This document shows, piece after piece, positions 1-12,100 of a stretch of 64,000 nt of DNA. The translations under genes and the position numbers were made by a program. The notes under the pieces are model-generated. The model searched no databases and was not told where the DNA came from. It saw only the letters and a list, made by a program, of their open reading frames with translations. How positions within the stretch are numbered: the first letter of the stretch is position 1; each line of letters begins with the position of its first letter. The stretch is taken from positions 806,001 through 870,000 of the forward strand of contig NW_008805071.1 in NCBI RefSeq assembly GCF_000004825.1, given 5' to 3'. Origin of the DNA: Heterostelium album PN500 (taxonomy: Eukaryota; Evosea; Eumycetozoa; Acytosteliales; Acytosteliaceae).

Positions 1-188
1 TGTAATATTTGAAATAATAGGAGTGCAATATAATGATTGTGAAATAATTTGTTAAATTCCTCCTATTACATTCACAAGCTGTGCAAAATTTCATTTTTTG
101 GAGGAGGAAATTACACATTTTATAATTATAGTTTTAAACTTTTATTTGTTAATTTTATTTGAATTATTTTATGTTTCCATTTTATAAT
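1..188. other. AT-rich 3' flank of giant gene A
   Basis: This is the downstream flank of the minus-strand giant gene that stops at 189-191. It is AT-rich and holds no coding potential I can support. Its T-runs would serve as a 3' UTR or poly(A) region for that gene. Confidence 0.5.
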
Positions 189-3100
189 TTAATTTGAGGT
201 GGTTGTGCTGGCGTCGTAGTTGATATCTCCATTGGAGAATAGACTCATTCCATTCCATTTAATGTCTATGTGTTTGCTTGGTGATCCGTTAAGATATGGA
301 GGAACTGAACATTTAACAGATGAGGAGCTTTCTGGAGAACAATCGATCGATACACCTTCAATAGAGAGCACTGGTTTCACGTCATAATTCCAATATATGT
401 TTCTTAGATGGATATCTCCTCCATTTGTTGGAATGTTTGGCAGATTGTTGAATAGTTCTAAATAAAAATTAACAAAAATAAATTAATATGATATTATTAG
501 GGTTGTTGTTCATTTGTTTTTTTGTTTATTTTACTTACCAGTATATACTACTTCAATGGATGCTATATCGGAATTAGGGAGAATAGAATTTTGACCGTTA
601 TTTACTTCTTGAGTTGTACCGTCGGTCGATTCTACAATAATCATTTGATTTGGTCCTGGAGTGACTGATACATCTATGCTGTTCCAACCGATGTTGTCAA
701 AGAATGTTTTGTTGAATTTACCGTATGAGAGCGAGAGTGACTGTGAGTCGGCACCAGTCATGGTAACAGTATCGCTTGGATTAGCTTTGAAGAAACCAAT
801 TCTATCGATTGTAGTTGAGGTAACACTTGGATTGGCAACAATATAATTCTTTGTGTTGTAACTGCTTACTATATTATTGTTGTTATTGATCAGCTTTATG
901 CTACTATTGTCAGGAATATCGATGGTAATGGTCGAGGGTAATGAATCAATATGGAATGAGCGACTGATTATTTTTCCATTCACAGTTGACTTGACCAAGA
1001 GCGTTGTGTCAGTTGGGTAGCTGGAAGCTGCTTCATTGCTATCCTCTAATCCATTCAAGTTTCCATCGGCATAGAGTGTTAATTCTACCTGTGATTTGTA
1101 GTGGACAGTGACAATGGAACCATTGAGTTCAACGTCACAATACTCTGGGAAAGAGAAGGTATTTGGCCCGGTGGAAACATCGTAATCCCAGTCGGAGGCA
1201 TCGAATGTTCCATGTTGGACTTTGAGGGATTGCTGAGCGTTGGAAATGGTTCCAATACAACCGTTATCAGATTTCCAGAAGACAGAGACGTTTACATTGA
1301 CACAATATCTGATGTCATTCAAATGACCAACATATACTTCAATTTGGAGGGTCTGTGGAATAAAGAATGGCGAGGATTCATCGGTGACTACGTCTATGGT
1401 GTAAATACCAGACTCTGTGAAATGATACTCGAATGATCCGTTAGCGTTCGATGTTACTGTGGTATCAAGGTTTTGTCCAATGATTCGGATCACCATGTTT
1501 GGTAACAGTTTCTCATTCTCGTCTAATTCATTGTTAAAGTTGGTGTCATTATAAATCAAACCTTCTAAACGAGTGTAGTATTGGTGTCCACCTGTGGTTG
1601 AAATGCCAGTCGAGGTTGAAATTCCTGTAGAAGTTGTTGTGCTGGTTGTTCCAGTTCCTGTGGTTGAGCTTGTGGATGTTCCGGAAGTTGTTGAGTCGGT
1701 GGTATTTCCTGAGATTGTCGTCGAGGTAGTGGAGGAAATTGGCTCACTTGTTGTCAAGCCGGTTGTTGATTGTCCTGATGTGGTCGATGTGGATACACCT
1801 GTTGTTGGTAGAGAGGTAGTACCTCCGGTTGTTGAAGTAGTTCCTATGGTAGTTGGTTCACTTGTAGTTGTTGTTCCTACGGTTGTTGGTTCAATGGTGG
1901 TACTGCTTGTGGTTGGTTCACTGGTGGTTGTTGTTCCTACGGTTGTTGGTTCACTTGTGGTTGTTCCACCAGTTGTTGAGGTTGTGGAGGTGGTCGAGTC
2001 AGTGGAGTTACCCGAGGTGATGATTGGGATCGCGGTTGTTGTTGAAATTGGTTCGGATGTAGTGGGACTGGTGGTTGGGACTCCAGTGGTGCCAGTTGTC
2101 GATGTTGTAGGTACTCCAGTTGTCGATGTGGTTGTGATTGGATCTGATGTTGTTCCAGTTGTCGATGTTGTTGAGACTGTTGTACCAGTTGTCGATGTGG
2201 TTGTAATAGGTTCAGATGTTGTTCCAGTTGTTGATGTTGTGGTTGGATTTGATGAAGTTGTTGGGTTTGATGATGTTGTATCACCTCCTCCGACTGGTGC
2301 AATTGGTGGTGCGATTGGTGGTGCGATTGGTGGTGCAACTGGTGATCCTGTGGTGGGTGATACCGATGTTGGTGAACCTGTTGTTGGATTCGAACCAGTT
2401 GTAGGATTTGAAGAAGTTGTATCACCTGTTGTTGAAGTAGTTCCTCCGGTTGTTGGTTCACTGGTGGTACTTGTGGTTGTTCCTACTGTAGTTGGCTCAG
2501 CAGTTGTAGTTCCTCCGGTTGTTGGTTCACTGGTGGTACTACTTGTGGTTGTTCCTATGGTTGTTCCTACTGTAGTTGGTTCACTGGTGGTACTTGTGGT
2601 TGTTCCTATGGTTGTTCCTCCCGTAGTTGGTTCACTGGTAGTACTAGTTGTGGTTGGTTCACTGGTGGTTGTTGTTCCTACGGTTGTTGGTTCACTTGTG
2701 GTGCTACCTGTTGTTGGCTCAGTAGTGGTAGTTCCTCCGGTTGTTGGTTCACTTGTGGTACTTGTGGTTGTTCCTACTGTAGTTGGTTCAGCAGTTGTAG
2801 TTCCTCCGGTAGTTGGTTCAATGGTGGTACTAGTTGTGGTTGGTTCACTGGTGGTTGTTGTTCCTACGGTTGTTGGTTCACTTGTGGTTGTTCCACCAGT
2901 TGTTGAGGTTGTTGAAGTTGAGTCAGTAGAGTTACCTGTGGTGATGATTGGGATCGAGGTTGTTGTTGAAATTGGTTCGGATGTAGTGGGACTGGTGGTT
3001 GGGACTCCAGTGGTGCCAGTTGTCGATGTTGTAGGTACTCCAGTTGTCGATGTGGTTGTGATTGGATCTGATGTTGTTCCAGTTGTCGATGTTGTTGAGA

Positions 3101-6100
3101 CTGTTGTACCAGTTGTCGATGTGGTTGTTATTGGTTCAGATGTCGTACCAGAGGTTGTAGATGTTGGGTCAGATGTTGTTGTTGGGTTGGACGATGTAGT
3201 TGGATTGGATGAAGTTGTTGGATTTGATGATGTTGTAGGGTTGGATGATGTTGTTGGGTTGGATGATGTTGTATCACCTCCTCCGACTGGTGCAATTGGT
3301 GGTGCGATTGGTGGAGCAATTGGTGGAGCAATTGGTGGTGCGACTGGTGATCCTGTGGTGGGTGATACCGATGTTGGTGAACCTGTTGTTGGATTCGAAC
3401 CAGTTGTAGGATTTGAGGAAGTTGTATCACCTGTTGTTGAAGTAGTTCCTCCGGTTGTTGGTTCACTGGTGGTACTTGTGGTTGTTCCTACTGTAGTTGG
3501 CTCAGCAGTTGTAGTTCCTCCGGTTGTTGGTTCACTGGTGGTACTACTTGTGGTTGGTTCAGTAGTAGTTGTTCCTACGGTTGTTGGTTCGATGGTAGTA
3601 CTTGTGGTTGTTCCACCAGTTGTTGGGGTACTTGTGGGTTGTTCCTACTGTAGTTGGTTCACTGGTGGTACTTGTGGTTGTTCCTACGGTTGTTGGTTCG
3701 ATGGTGGTGCTACTTGTGGTTGTTCCGACTGTTGTTGGTTCAATGGTGGTACTTGTGGTTGTTCCTACTGTAGTTGGTTCACTGGAGGTACTTGTGGTTG
3801 TTCCTACGGTAGTTGGTTCGATGGTGGTGCTACTTGTGGTTGTTCCGCCAGTTGTTGAGGTTGTGGAGGTGGTCGAGTCAGTAGAGTTACCTGTGGTGAT
3901 GATTGGGATCGAGGTTGTTGTTGAAATTGGTTCGGATGTAGTGGGACTGGTGGTTGGGACTCCAGTGGTGCCAGTTGTCGATGTTGTAGGTACTCCAGTT
4001 GTCGATGTGGTTGTGATTGGTTCTGATGTTGTTCCGGTTGTCGATGTTGTTGAGACTGTTGTACCAGTTGTCGATGTGGTTGTGATTGGTTCAGATGTTG
4101 TTCCAGTTGTTGATGTTGTTGGGATTACAGTTGTTCCGGTTGTCGATGTTGTTATTGGTTCAGATGTTGTTCCAGTTGTTGATGTTGTTGAGACTGTTGT
4201 ACCAGTTGTCGATGTGGTTGTTATTGGTTCAGATGTCGTACCAGAGGTTGTAGATGTTGGGTCAGATGTTGTTGTTGGGTTGGACGATGTAGTTGGATTG
4301 GATGAAGTTGTTGGATTTGATGATGTTGTAGGGTTGGATGAAGTTGTATCACCTCCTCCGACTGGTGCAATTGGTGGTGCGATTGGTGGAGCAATTGGTG
4401 GTGCAATTGGTGGTGCGACTGGTGGTGCAACTGGTGATCCTGTGGTGGGTGATACCGATGTTGGTGAACCTGTTGTTGGATTCGAACCAGTTGTAGGATT
4501 TGAGGAAGTTGTATCACCTGTTGTTGAAGTAGTTCCTACGGTTGTTGGTTCAGTAGTAGTTGTTCCTCCGGTTGTTGGTTCGATGGTAGTACTTGTGGTT
4601 GTTCCTATGGTTGTTGGTTCGATGGTGGTGCTACTTGTGGTTGGTTCAGTAGTAGTTGTTCCTACTGTTGTTGGGGTACTTGTGGTTGTTCCTACGGTTG
4701 TTGGTTCGATGGTGGTGCTACTTGTGGTTGTTCCGACTGTTGTTGGTTCAATGGTGGTACTTGTGGTTGTTCCACCAGTTGTTGGTTCGATAGTAGTACT
4801 ACTTGTGGTTGTTCCTATGGTTGTTGGTTCGGTGGTTGTAGTTCCACCAGTTGTCGATGTTGTGGAAGTGGTAGAGTCAGTAGTGTTACCTGTGGTGATG
4901 ATTGGGATCGAGGTTGTTGTTGAAATTGGTTCAGATGTTGTTCCAGTTGTTGATGTTGTTGGGATTACAGTTGTTCCGGTTGTCGATGTTGTTATTGGTT
5001 CAGATGTTGTTCCACCGGTTGTCGATGTTGGGTCAGATGTTGTTCCAGTTGTCGATGTTGTAGTAATTGGTTCAGATGTAGTTCCACCGGTTGTCGATGT
5101 TGGGTCAGATGTTGTTGATGAGGTAGTTGGATTTGATGATGTTGTTGGATTGGATGATGTAGTTGGGTTGGATGAAGTTGTTGGATTAGACGATGTTGTA
5201 TCACCTCCTCCGACTGGTGCAATTGGTGGTGCGATTGGTGGTGCAATTGGTGGAGCAATTGGTGGTGCAATTGGTGGTGCAACTGGTGGTGCAACTGGTG
5301 ATCCTGTGGTGGGTGATACCGATGTTGGTGAACCTGTTGTTGGATTCGAACCAGTTGTAGGATTTGAGGAAGTTGTATCACCTGTTGTTGAAGTAGTTCC
5401 TCCGGTTGTTGGTTCACTGGTGGTACTACTTGTGGTTGGTTCAGTAGTAGTTGTTCCTCCGGTTGTTGGTTCGATGGTAGTACTTGTGGTTGTTCCTACG
5501 GTTGTTGGTTCGATGGTGGTGCTTGTGGTTGTTCCTACGGTTGTTGGCTCAATAGTAGTACTTGTGGTTGTTCCGACTGTAGTTGGTTCAATGGTAGTGC
5601 TAGTTGTTGTTGTTCCAACGGTAGTCGGTTCGGTGGTGGTACTACTTGTAGTTGGCTCCATGGTTGTAGAGGTGGTAGATGTAGTTGTGGAATCAGTTGT
5701 ATTACTACCTCCTGTTGTAATTGGAATTGAGGTGGTACCAGATGTAGTATCAACAGTAGTAGAAGGTCCGGTTGTAGATGTGGTTGTGGGAACGCCTGTT
5801 CCAGTTGTGCCAGTTGTTCCTGTAGTTCCAGTAGTTGATGTTGTGGATGTAATTGGCTCTGAAGTTGTTGATGTTGTTGGGTCAGATGATGTTGTTGGGT
5901 TGGACGATGTAGTTGGATTTGATGAAGTTGTTGGGTTTGACGAAGTAGTTGGATTTGATGAAGTTGTTGGGTTGGATGATGTTGTATCACCTCCGGTTGG
6001 AGCAATTGGTGGTGCAATTGGTGGTGCGATTGGTGGGGCGATTGGTGGAGCAATTGGTGGTGCGATTGGTGGAGCGATTGGGGGTGCAACTGGTGGAGCT

Positions 6101-9100
6101 ATTGGTGGAGAAACAGTTGTTGGTGATATTGATGTTGGACTTGAAGTGGGTTCACCTGTTGTTGGGTTAGAGGTGGTTCCACCTGTTGTCGATGAAGTAG
6201 TTGAGGTAGTCGAAGTAGTTGAAGTAGTCGAAGTGGTTGAGGTAGTGGATGTTGAGGTAGTGGAAGTTGTTGAATCATCTTGACTACCTTCACTGTGACT
6301 CTCACTGCTGCTTTCACTACTACTATCATCTTTCTTGAAAGTGAATGAACTAGTTGCACTTTGTGAGTAGAATGTAAGTTGAACAGTAACTTGACCTTCA
6401 GTACCAGATGGTTCAACAGTGCAGGTGACTGACGATGACGATTGAACTTGAATGTTGGAGCATGGAACTGCACCTATCAAAACCTGGGTACTTGAAGATT
6501 CAGTGGCTAAACCAAGATCTGAACCATCGATTGTGATTGAAGTTTGTTCATCATATGGTCCTTCGTCTGGTGTGATCGATCTGATCGAAGGAGCATTGTA
6601 TGAGAAGTCAGTGTTTGTGTTACTGCTTTGATCACCAACCTTAACATAGATAGGAATATTTCTACCTCCACCCTTTGGAACGGTTATCTTGATGGTAGTT
6701 GAGGTTGCAGAGATAATGGTTGGGGTTTGTGCTGGTGTGTTAAAGTAAATTGTTGGTTGGTTGTCACCGTCTACAAAGAATTTACCTGACAATGTCATTT
6801 CGAAACCACCATCGACTGAACCTGATTGTGGGGAAATCGAATCGATCTTTGGTGTTCCAGTGTATTTGTATGTGACATTGGTTTCATTTGACTTCTGACC
6901 GTTGGATGTCACTGAGACTATTTCTTCAGAGTTTCTATCACGTGTTGGAACATTACATTGTAAACGATCGTTTCCGTTCAACTTGGAGAGAACTACAACA
7001 TTGGTACATTCACCAGCTTCACCTATTGTGGCAGTTGGGTTTTGTCCAAAGTATTTACCGGTGATCGTAACCAATGTCTCTTGATCTCTATCTCCACTTG
7101 ATGGTGAAATAGATGTGACTGTTGGTGATTTGTAATCAAATAATTGATTGGTATCAGTACGTTGAGTACCAACAACAACTTTGATTTCTTTGTTCTTTCC
7201 GGATCCTGATGGAATTTGACATTTCACATTGTTGTTATCAATCCATTCAACTGATTGACATTGATTGCCATCGATTGAAACTGAATTGTTTGAATCTTGT
7301 GGTTTCTGATTGATATCTGATGTGAATTGTGATGGAATAAAGTTATCACCTTTGATTGTTATCCAATCACCTCCAGATGGATCTCCTTCATATTTAATAT
7401 TATCCAATGTTGGAACTTTATAATAATTTCAAATTAGTATGAATATTATGAATATTATGAATATTATTAAGATAAATTCTAATAATCATTTAAATACTTA
7501 CTGTTGTATGAAAGTTTTGAAGTGGTTGATTGATTTCCAACGAAGAGTGTCAATGAAATATCTTTTCCAATTCCAGCTGGTGAATCACAAATGATCTTTG
7601 ATGAACTTGTCCATTCAATATTCTCACATCCTTGATCGTTGATTGTGACGTTTGAATTCTTTGGTTCGACATTCTCTGGAACAAAGTTTGTACCATCGAT
7701 TGTAATTGAGCTTCCAACTGTATTTGATTTAGATACCGTTGAAATCGATGGTGCATTGTAATTGAATGTTGATTTTTCAGATGTTGTTTGATTTCCAACG
7801 AATAAGGTAACTGAAAGATCTTTTCCAATACCCTTTGAAACTGTGCAACGTATTTCAGTTGAGCTGACCCATTCAATGTCGTTACAATCATTTTCGTTGA
7901 TTGTCAAATTGGAGTTCAATGGTTCAACGTTCTCTGGAACAAAGTTTGTTCCGGTGACTGTAATTTGTTCACCATCAGTCTTGGATTGTGTGATACTTGA
8001 AATTGTTGGTGCGTTGTAGTTAAAGTATTGTTTGTCAGATGTTGTTTGATTTCCAACAAACAAGACGAATGTTTGATTTCTTCCAATACCTGGTGGTGAT
8101 GTACAAACAATCTTTGTGGAGCTGATCCATTCGATTGAATTACAATCTTCACTGTTGATTGTGATGTTGGAGTTCAATGGTTCAACATTCTCTGGAACAA
8201 AGTTTGAACCATCGATTGTAATTTGACCTCCATCGGTATCGGTACTTGAGATATTCTTGATGGCTGGTGGTTGATATGAGAATGTAATGTTGTCTTGTTG
8301 ATTTGGTTGATCACCAACAATCAATGAAACTGTCAAGTTCTTTCCAATTCCTGCTTGAACTGTGCATGTCACATTGTTCTCATTGATCCAATTGACATTT
8401 CCACATGCATGTCCAGCAATCGTAATATTTGATTTGACTGGATCAACTCCATTTGGAACGAAATTAAATCCAATCAATGAAATGATATCTCCATCTGTTT
8501 TACTATTTGAAATTGTTGTGATATTAGGTGCTAAAAGAAGAAAATAATATTAATTGGGTAGTCAATAGTTTAACAAAAATTATTATTTGTTTTTCGAGGT
8601 ACATACGATTATATGAGAATAAAGTATTATCAGTATTATTTTGAGCACCGATTGAAACGGTAACAGTCAAATTCTTTCCAATTCCTGGTGAAAGAGTACA
8701 ACTGATGTTGCTTGATGAAATCCAAACTGGTGATTTGCATTCGGTTCCATTGATCAAAACAAAACTTGAATTACCTGCTGAAACGTTGTGTGGAACAAAG
8801 TTGATTCCAGAAATCGTGATGTTTTGACCTGGTGTGTCTGATGTTGATATTGAACTGACATTTGGTGCATTGTATGAGAATGTGAAGTTTTGTGTTGCAT
8901 TTTGGCCACCAATGAACAATGAAACTGTTAAATTGGCACCTATACCTGGTGGTACGTTACCAGTGACTAAAGTTGAATTGATGAATGTGATATTATTGAG
9001 AAGATAACTTCCAATACTTGCATTACTGTATGTGAGTGGTCCTTCAAATGTTGTGTATGCTGGGTTAGGTGTGTATTGAACAAGATAATCAGTGATATTC

Positions 9101-12100
9101 AATTCATTTGGAGCAAAATCATAACCGATGAGTGTAATTGGTTGACCACCATCTGTGTCTGATTGGTTCTGACTGACATTGGAAATGGTTGGGCGATTGA
9201 ATGACACTCCATTTTCAATGATATTCGAGTCATAGTAGTGGTAAGTAAGATTCACTGGAATTGAGAATCCTACACCCGGTTGCAAAATACATACCAAACA
9301 ATCAAAGTTGACTGTGGTACGGTATGATTCGTTGAGGAGAACGTATGGATCGAATTCACCGTTGTAATATGGATCGGTTGGGACTGGCATTGGAAAACCT
9401 TCAACATCTATGTATTGTTTGTTCATGTAGCAGAACTCATCGACTTCACATTCAACAGAGACATTCAGATAGACGCTCATATTGAAGTCAGTGAATCCAA
9501 GAGGTCCGAGATCGGAACCGACCACCCAGAAAAGACTGCTGTTGGCAGTGGGAGTATTATTGGACTGCAACACTTGGAATATCTTTGGAACTGGGTAGGT
9601 GAATGTTGGTCCGTCGACATAGGATTGACCATCTACTACTATTCCTACCTTGTTGATACCCCAACTAGATGGAATGGTACAAAGAGCAGTGTTGTCATTG
9701 ACTCTGATAGTCTCGGCACATTGAGCTGGTCCGATGTATACAGTGATCGAAGAATCAATCTCACCGAATGAAGTACCAGTGACTGTCATCTCTCCTCCAC
9801 CTGGTGTTGGCGATGTATTGACTGAGATAGTGTTGATAGTTGGTGCTTCGTAGTCAATAGAGTATTGTACTGCTCCAGTGGTGTATTGTCCTCCTGCAAC
9901 AACAGTAACAATATTTTGCAAACCGGTTCCATTGGATAAGAACAACAAGCTTTCCTCACCCATACTGGTGGTGAATGATACGATCTTATAACTAAATTGG
10001 TCGATGATCAATTGTGTATCGTCATTGTTGAAACCAAAGTTTTTACCGACGACGGTAACTCTCTCACCAACAGTAGCAATTGGTGAACTTGGGAAGATGG
10101 AAGTGATAATTGGCTTGTCGTAGGTGAAGTTGTAATTGGATAATGGTGTTTCACCTGGGAGTACAGTGTTGATATTCGAATAACTGATTGGTAATATACC
10201 AACACCTTGTCCAACTTTACAAATCAATTGGGTGTCTGTTGCACTAATAACTGGACAAGCTTTAGTACCAAGAGATACTTGAACACCTGATTCCGCCAAA
10301 TTGTGACCGGTAAGGGTGATTGCATTGCTGTCAGAGTGTGTTGGTCCGTTGGTTCCAGTGATCGATGTGACAATTGGTCCACTTGGACATAATGAGAGAA
10401 TAGCACCACTGTTGAAATCTGTTTCATTGACAATGTTGAATGCACAAAGATAGTTCTTGTAGGTGATGATCGCCAATCCAGTTTGAGCATTCAATGGTTG
10501 AACAAAGAATGTTTCAACTTCATTATAAGTGATCTTCTTTCTTGCAACATTGATTTGATTGACAAGAACTCTTGTGAATATCTCCAAACCTTTTGGTGTG
10601 ATTGGGTATCCATTCTCAAATTCCAACTCACAAAGTGTTGGATCAACAACTTGCATGAGTGCTTCCAATAACAATGAATTGGAATAGATTGATTTGAATT
10701 GAGCAGAATAGAGGATGTTAAGAGCTTGATTGGTTTCCCAATTGGTTGGTTCTTCCATTGATGAAATCCAGAACGATGCAAACTCTTGAACTTCAGAGAT
10801 CGTTGGGAGAACTGTTGAATCAATAGTTGATTGACAAACACCGTGGGAGAGCAATACATTTACAAAGTTGGTTGGATCTGATACTGCTGGAGGATTCTCA
10901 ACAACACAATAAGTGCATTCAAAGATATTGTTGTATTTCATGATGGAGCGAGAGTGTGGAATGATAAGTGGATTGTAAGTTGGCAACAAAGTGAACAACG
11001 ATTCAGAGAATGAAATAATATCCGATTGCAATCCATTGATCTTTGTATTGTTGAGGATATATTTGAATTCAATTTGATTTCCAAAGTTGTTGTCACTGTA
11101 TGGTGGTCTTCTTAGAGAGGTGTTGACATAGTCATCGTTTTCTTCGTCAGTCAAATCCCAGAGGTAGGCTGCGATCCAACCTTGTGAGTTGACACCGTTT
11201 CTTCTATCCATTCTGGAACTGGTGAACCATTCGAGATTGACAGATTGGGTTGAAGCTGGATCGACTAGAGATTGTACCATTGACAATGGAAGTGCTGGTA
11301 AAGTCAACTGTCTGAGTTTCATGGCAACAAAGTTGACCAAACCTCCAAGCAATGCTTCTGATTTATTGTCAGTTGCATCAAAGATATGGTATGATGGCAT
11401 CTCTGTACTGACAATACCATTGTTTAATTGGTAGAGAACATTGTAACTGAGTGCACGGAACAATTGCTCTACATCGAGTGGATCCATAGAGATTTGGAAA
11501 TCCCACATATTGTTGATGATACCAACATTATCAGAGATAAGCAATGTAATTGGACCGAGATTACCAAAACCAAGATTATCATTGATTTTCTTTACCATTT
11601 GTATCAAATGGTAACTGAAAATGAGATTCTTTTGGAAATTGTTTGTTGTTTGTGGAATATAGGTACCAGAAACATTGACAATTGGGAATGAATAGATGGA
11701 AGATGATGATTTGACAGTGATATTGTTATCAGTTGATTGAAGAACAACATTGAGAACTGGGTCATAACTACCACGGAATGAGAAAATCGAGGAGGAATCG
11801 GTTTGGAGAGTTTGGTTAAGAGTTTGATCCAATGGACAGAGTTGACCGGTACATCCAAGATTGGAAATTCTCAATTTGGTGTTTGGTAACAATGGATCTA
11901 CCAGGCTCAAATAGGTTGATAAATCACCACTGTTGACATAGGTAGTATCAAACAAAAGCTTAGCCTTAATGGAGATGAAGAATTGATTCTTGGTGGAACT
12001 GGATGTGCATGTGGTTGAATTACAAGTGGTTTGCTGATATTTAAAGATCGATCTAATGAGGAAGTCACCAATGACTGGTTGAATCACACAGACTGCTAGA

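Noticed and set aside
2385-2400. ggattcgaacc, resembling the T-arm of a minus-strand tRNA (also near 3390, 4480 and 5343)
   Set aside because: It lies in coding repeats (SNPTTGS-type) in several copies, and no acceptor stem or anticodon arm surrounds it.
1594-6283. Two very long plus-strand open frames rich in Val/Gly/Pro (754 and 893 codons)
   Set aside because: They are antisense shadows of the Thr-rich repeats of gene A (reverse of ACA/ACC codons). They switch frame exactly at the 3636 homopolymer break and carry no domain.
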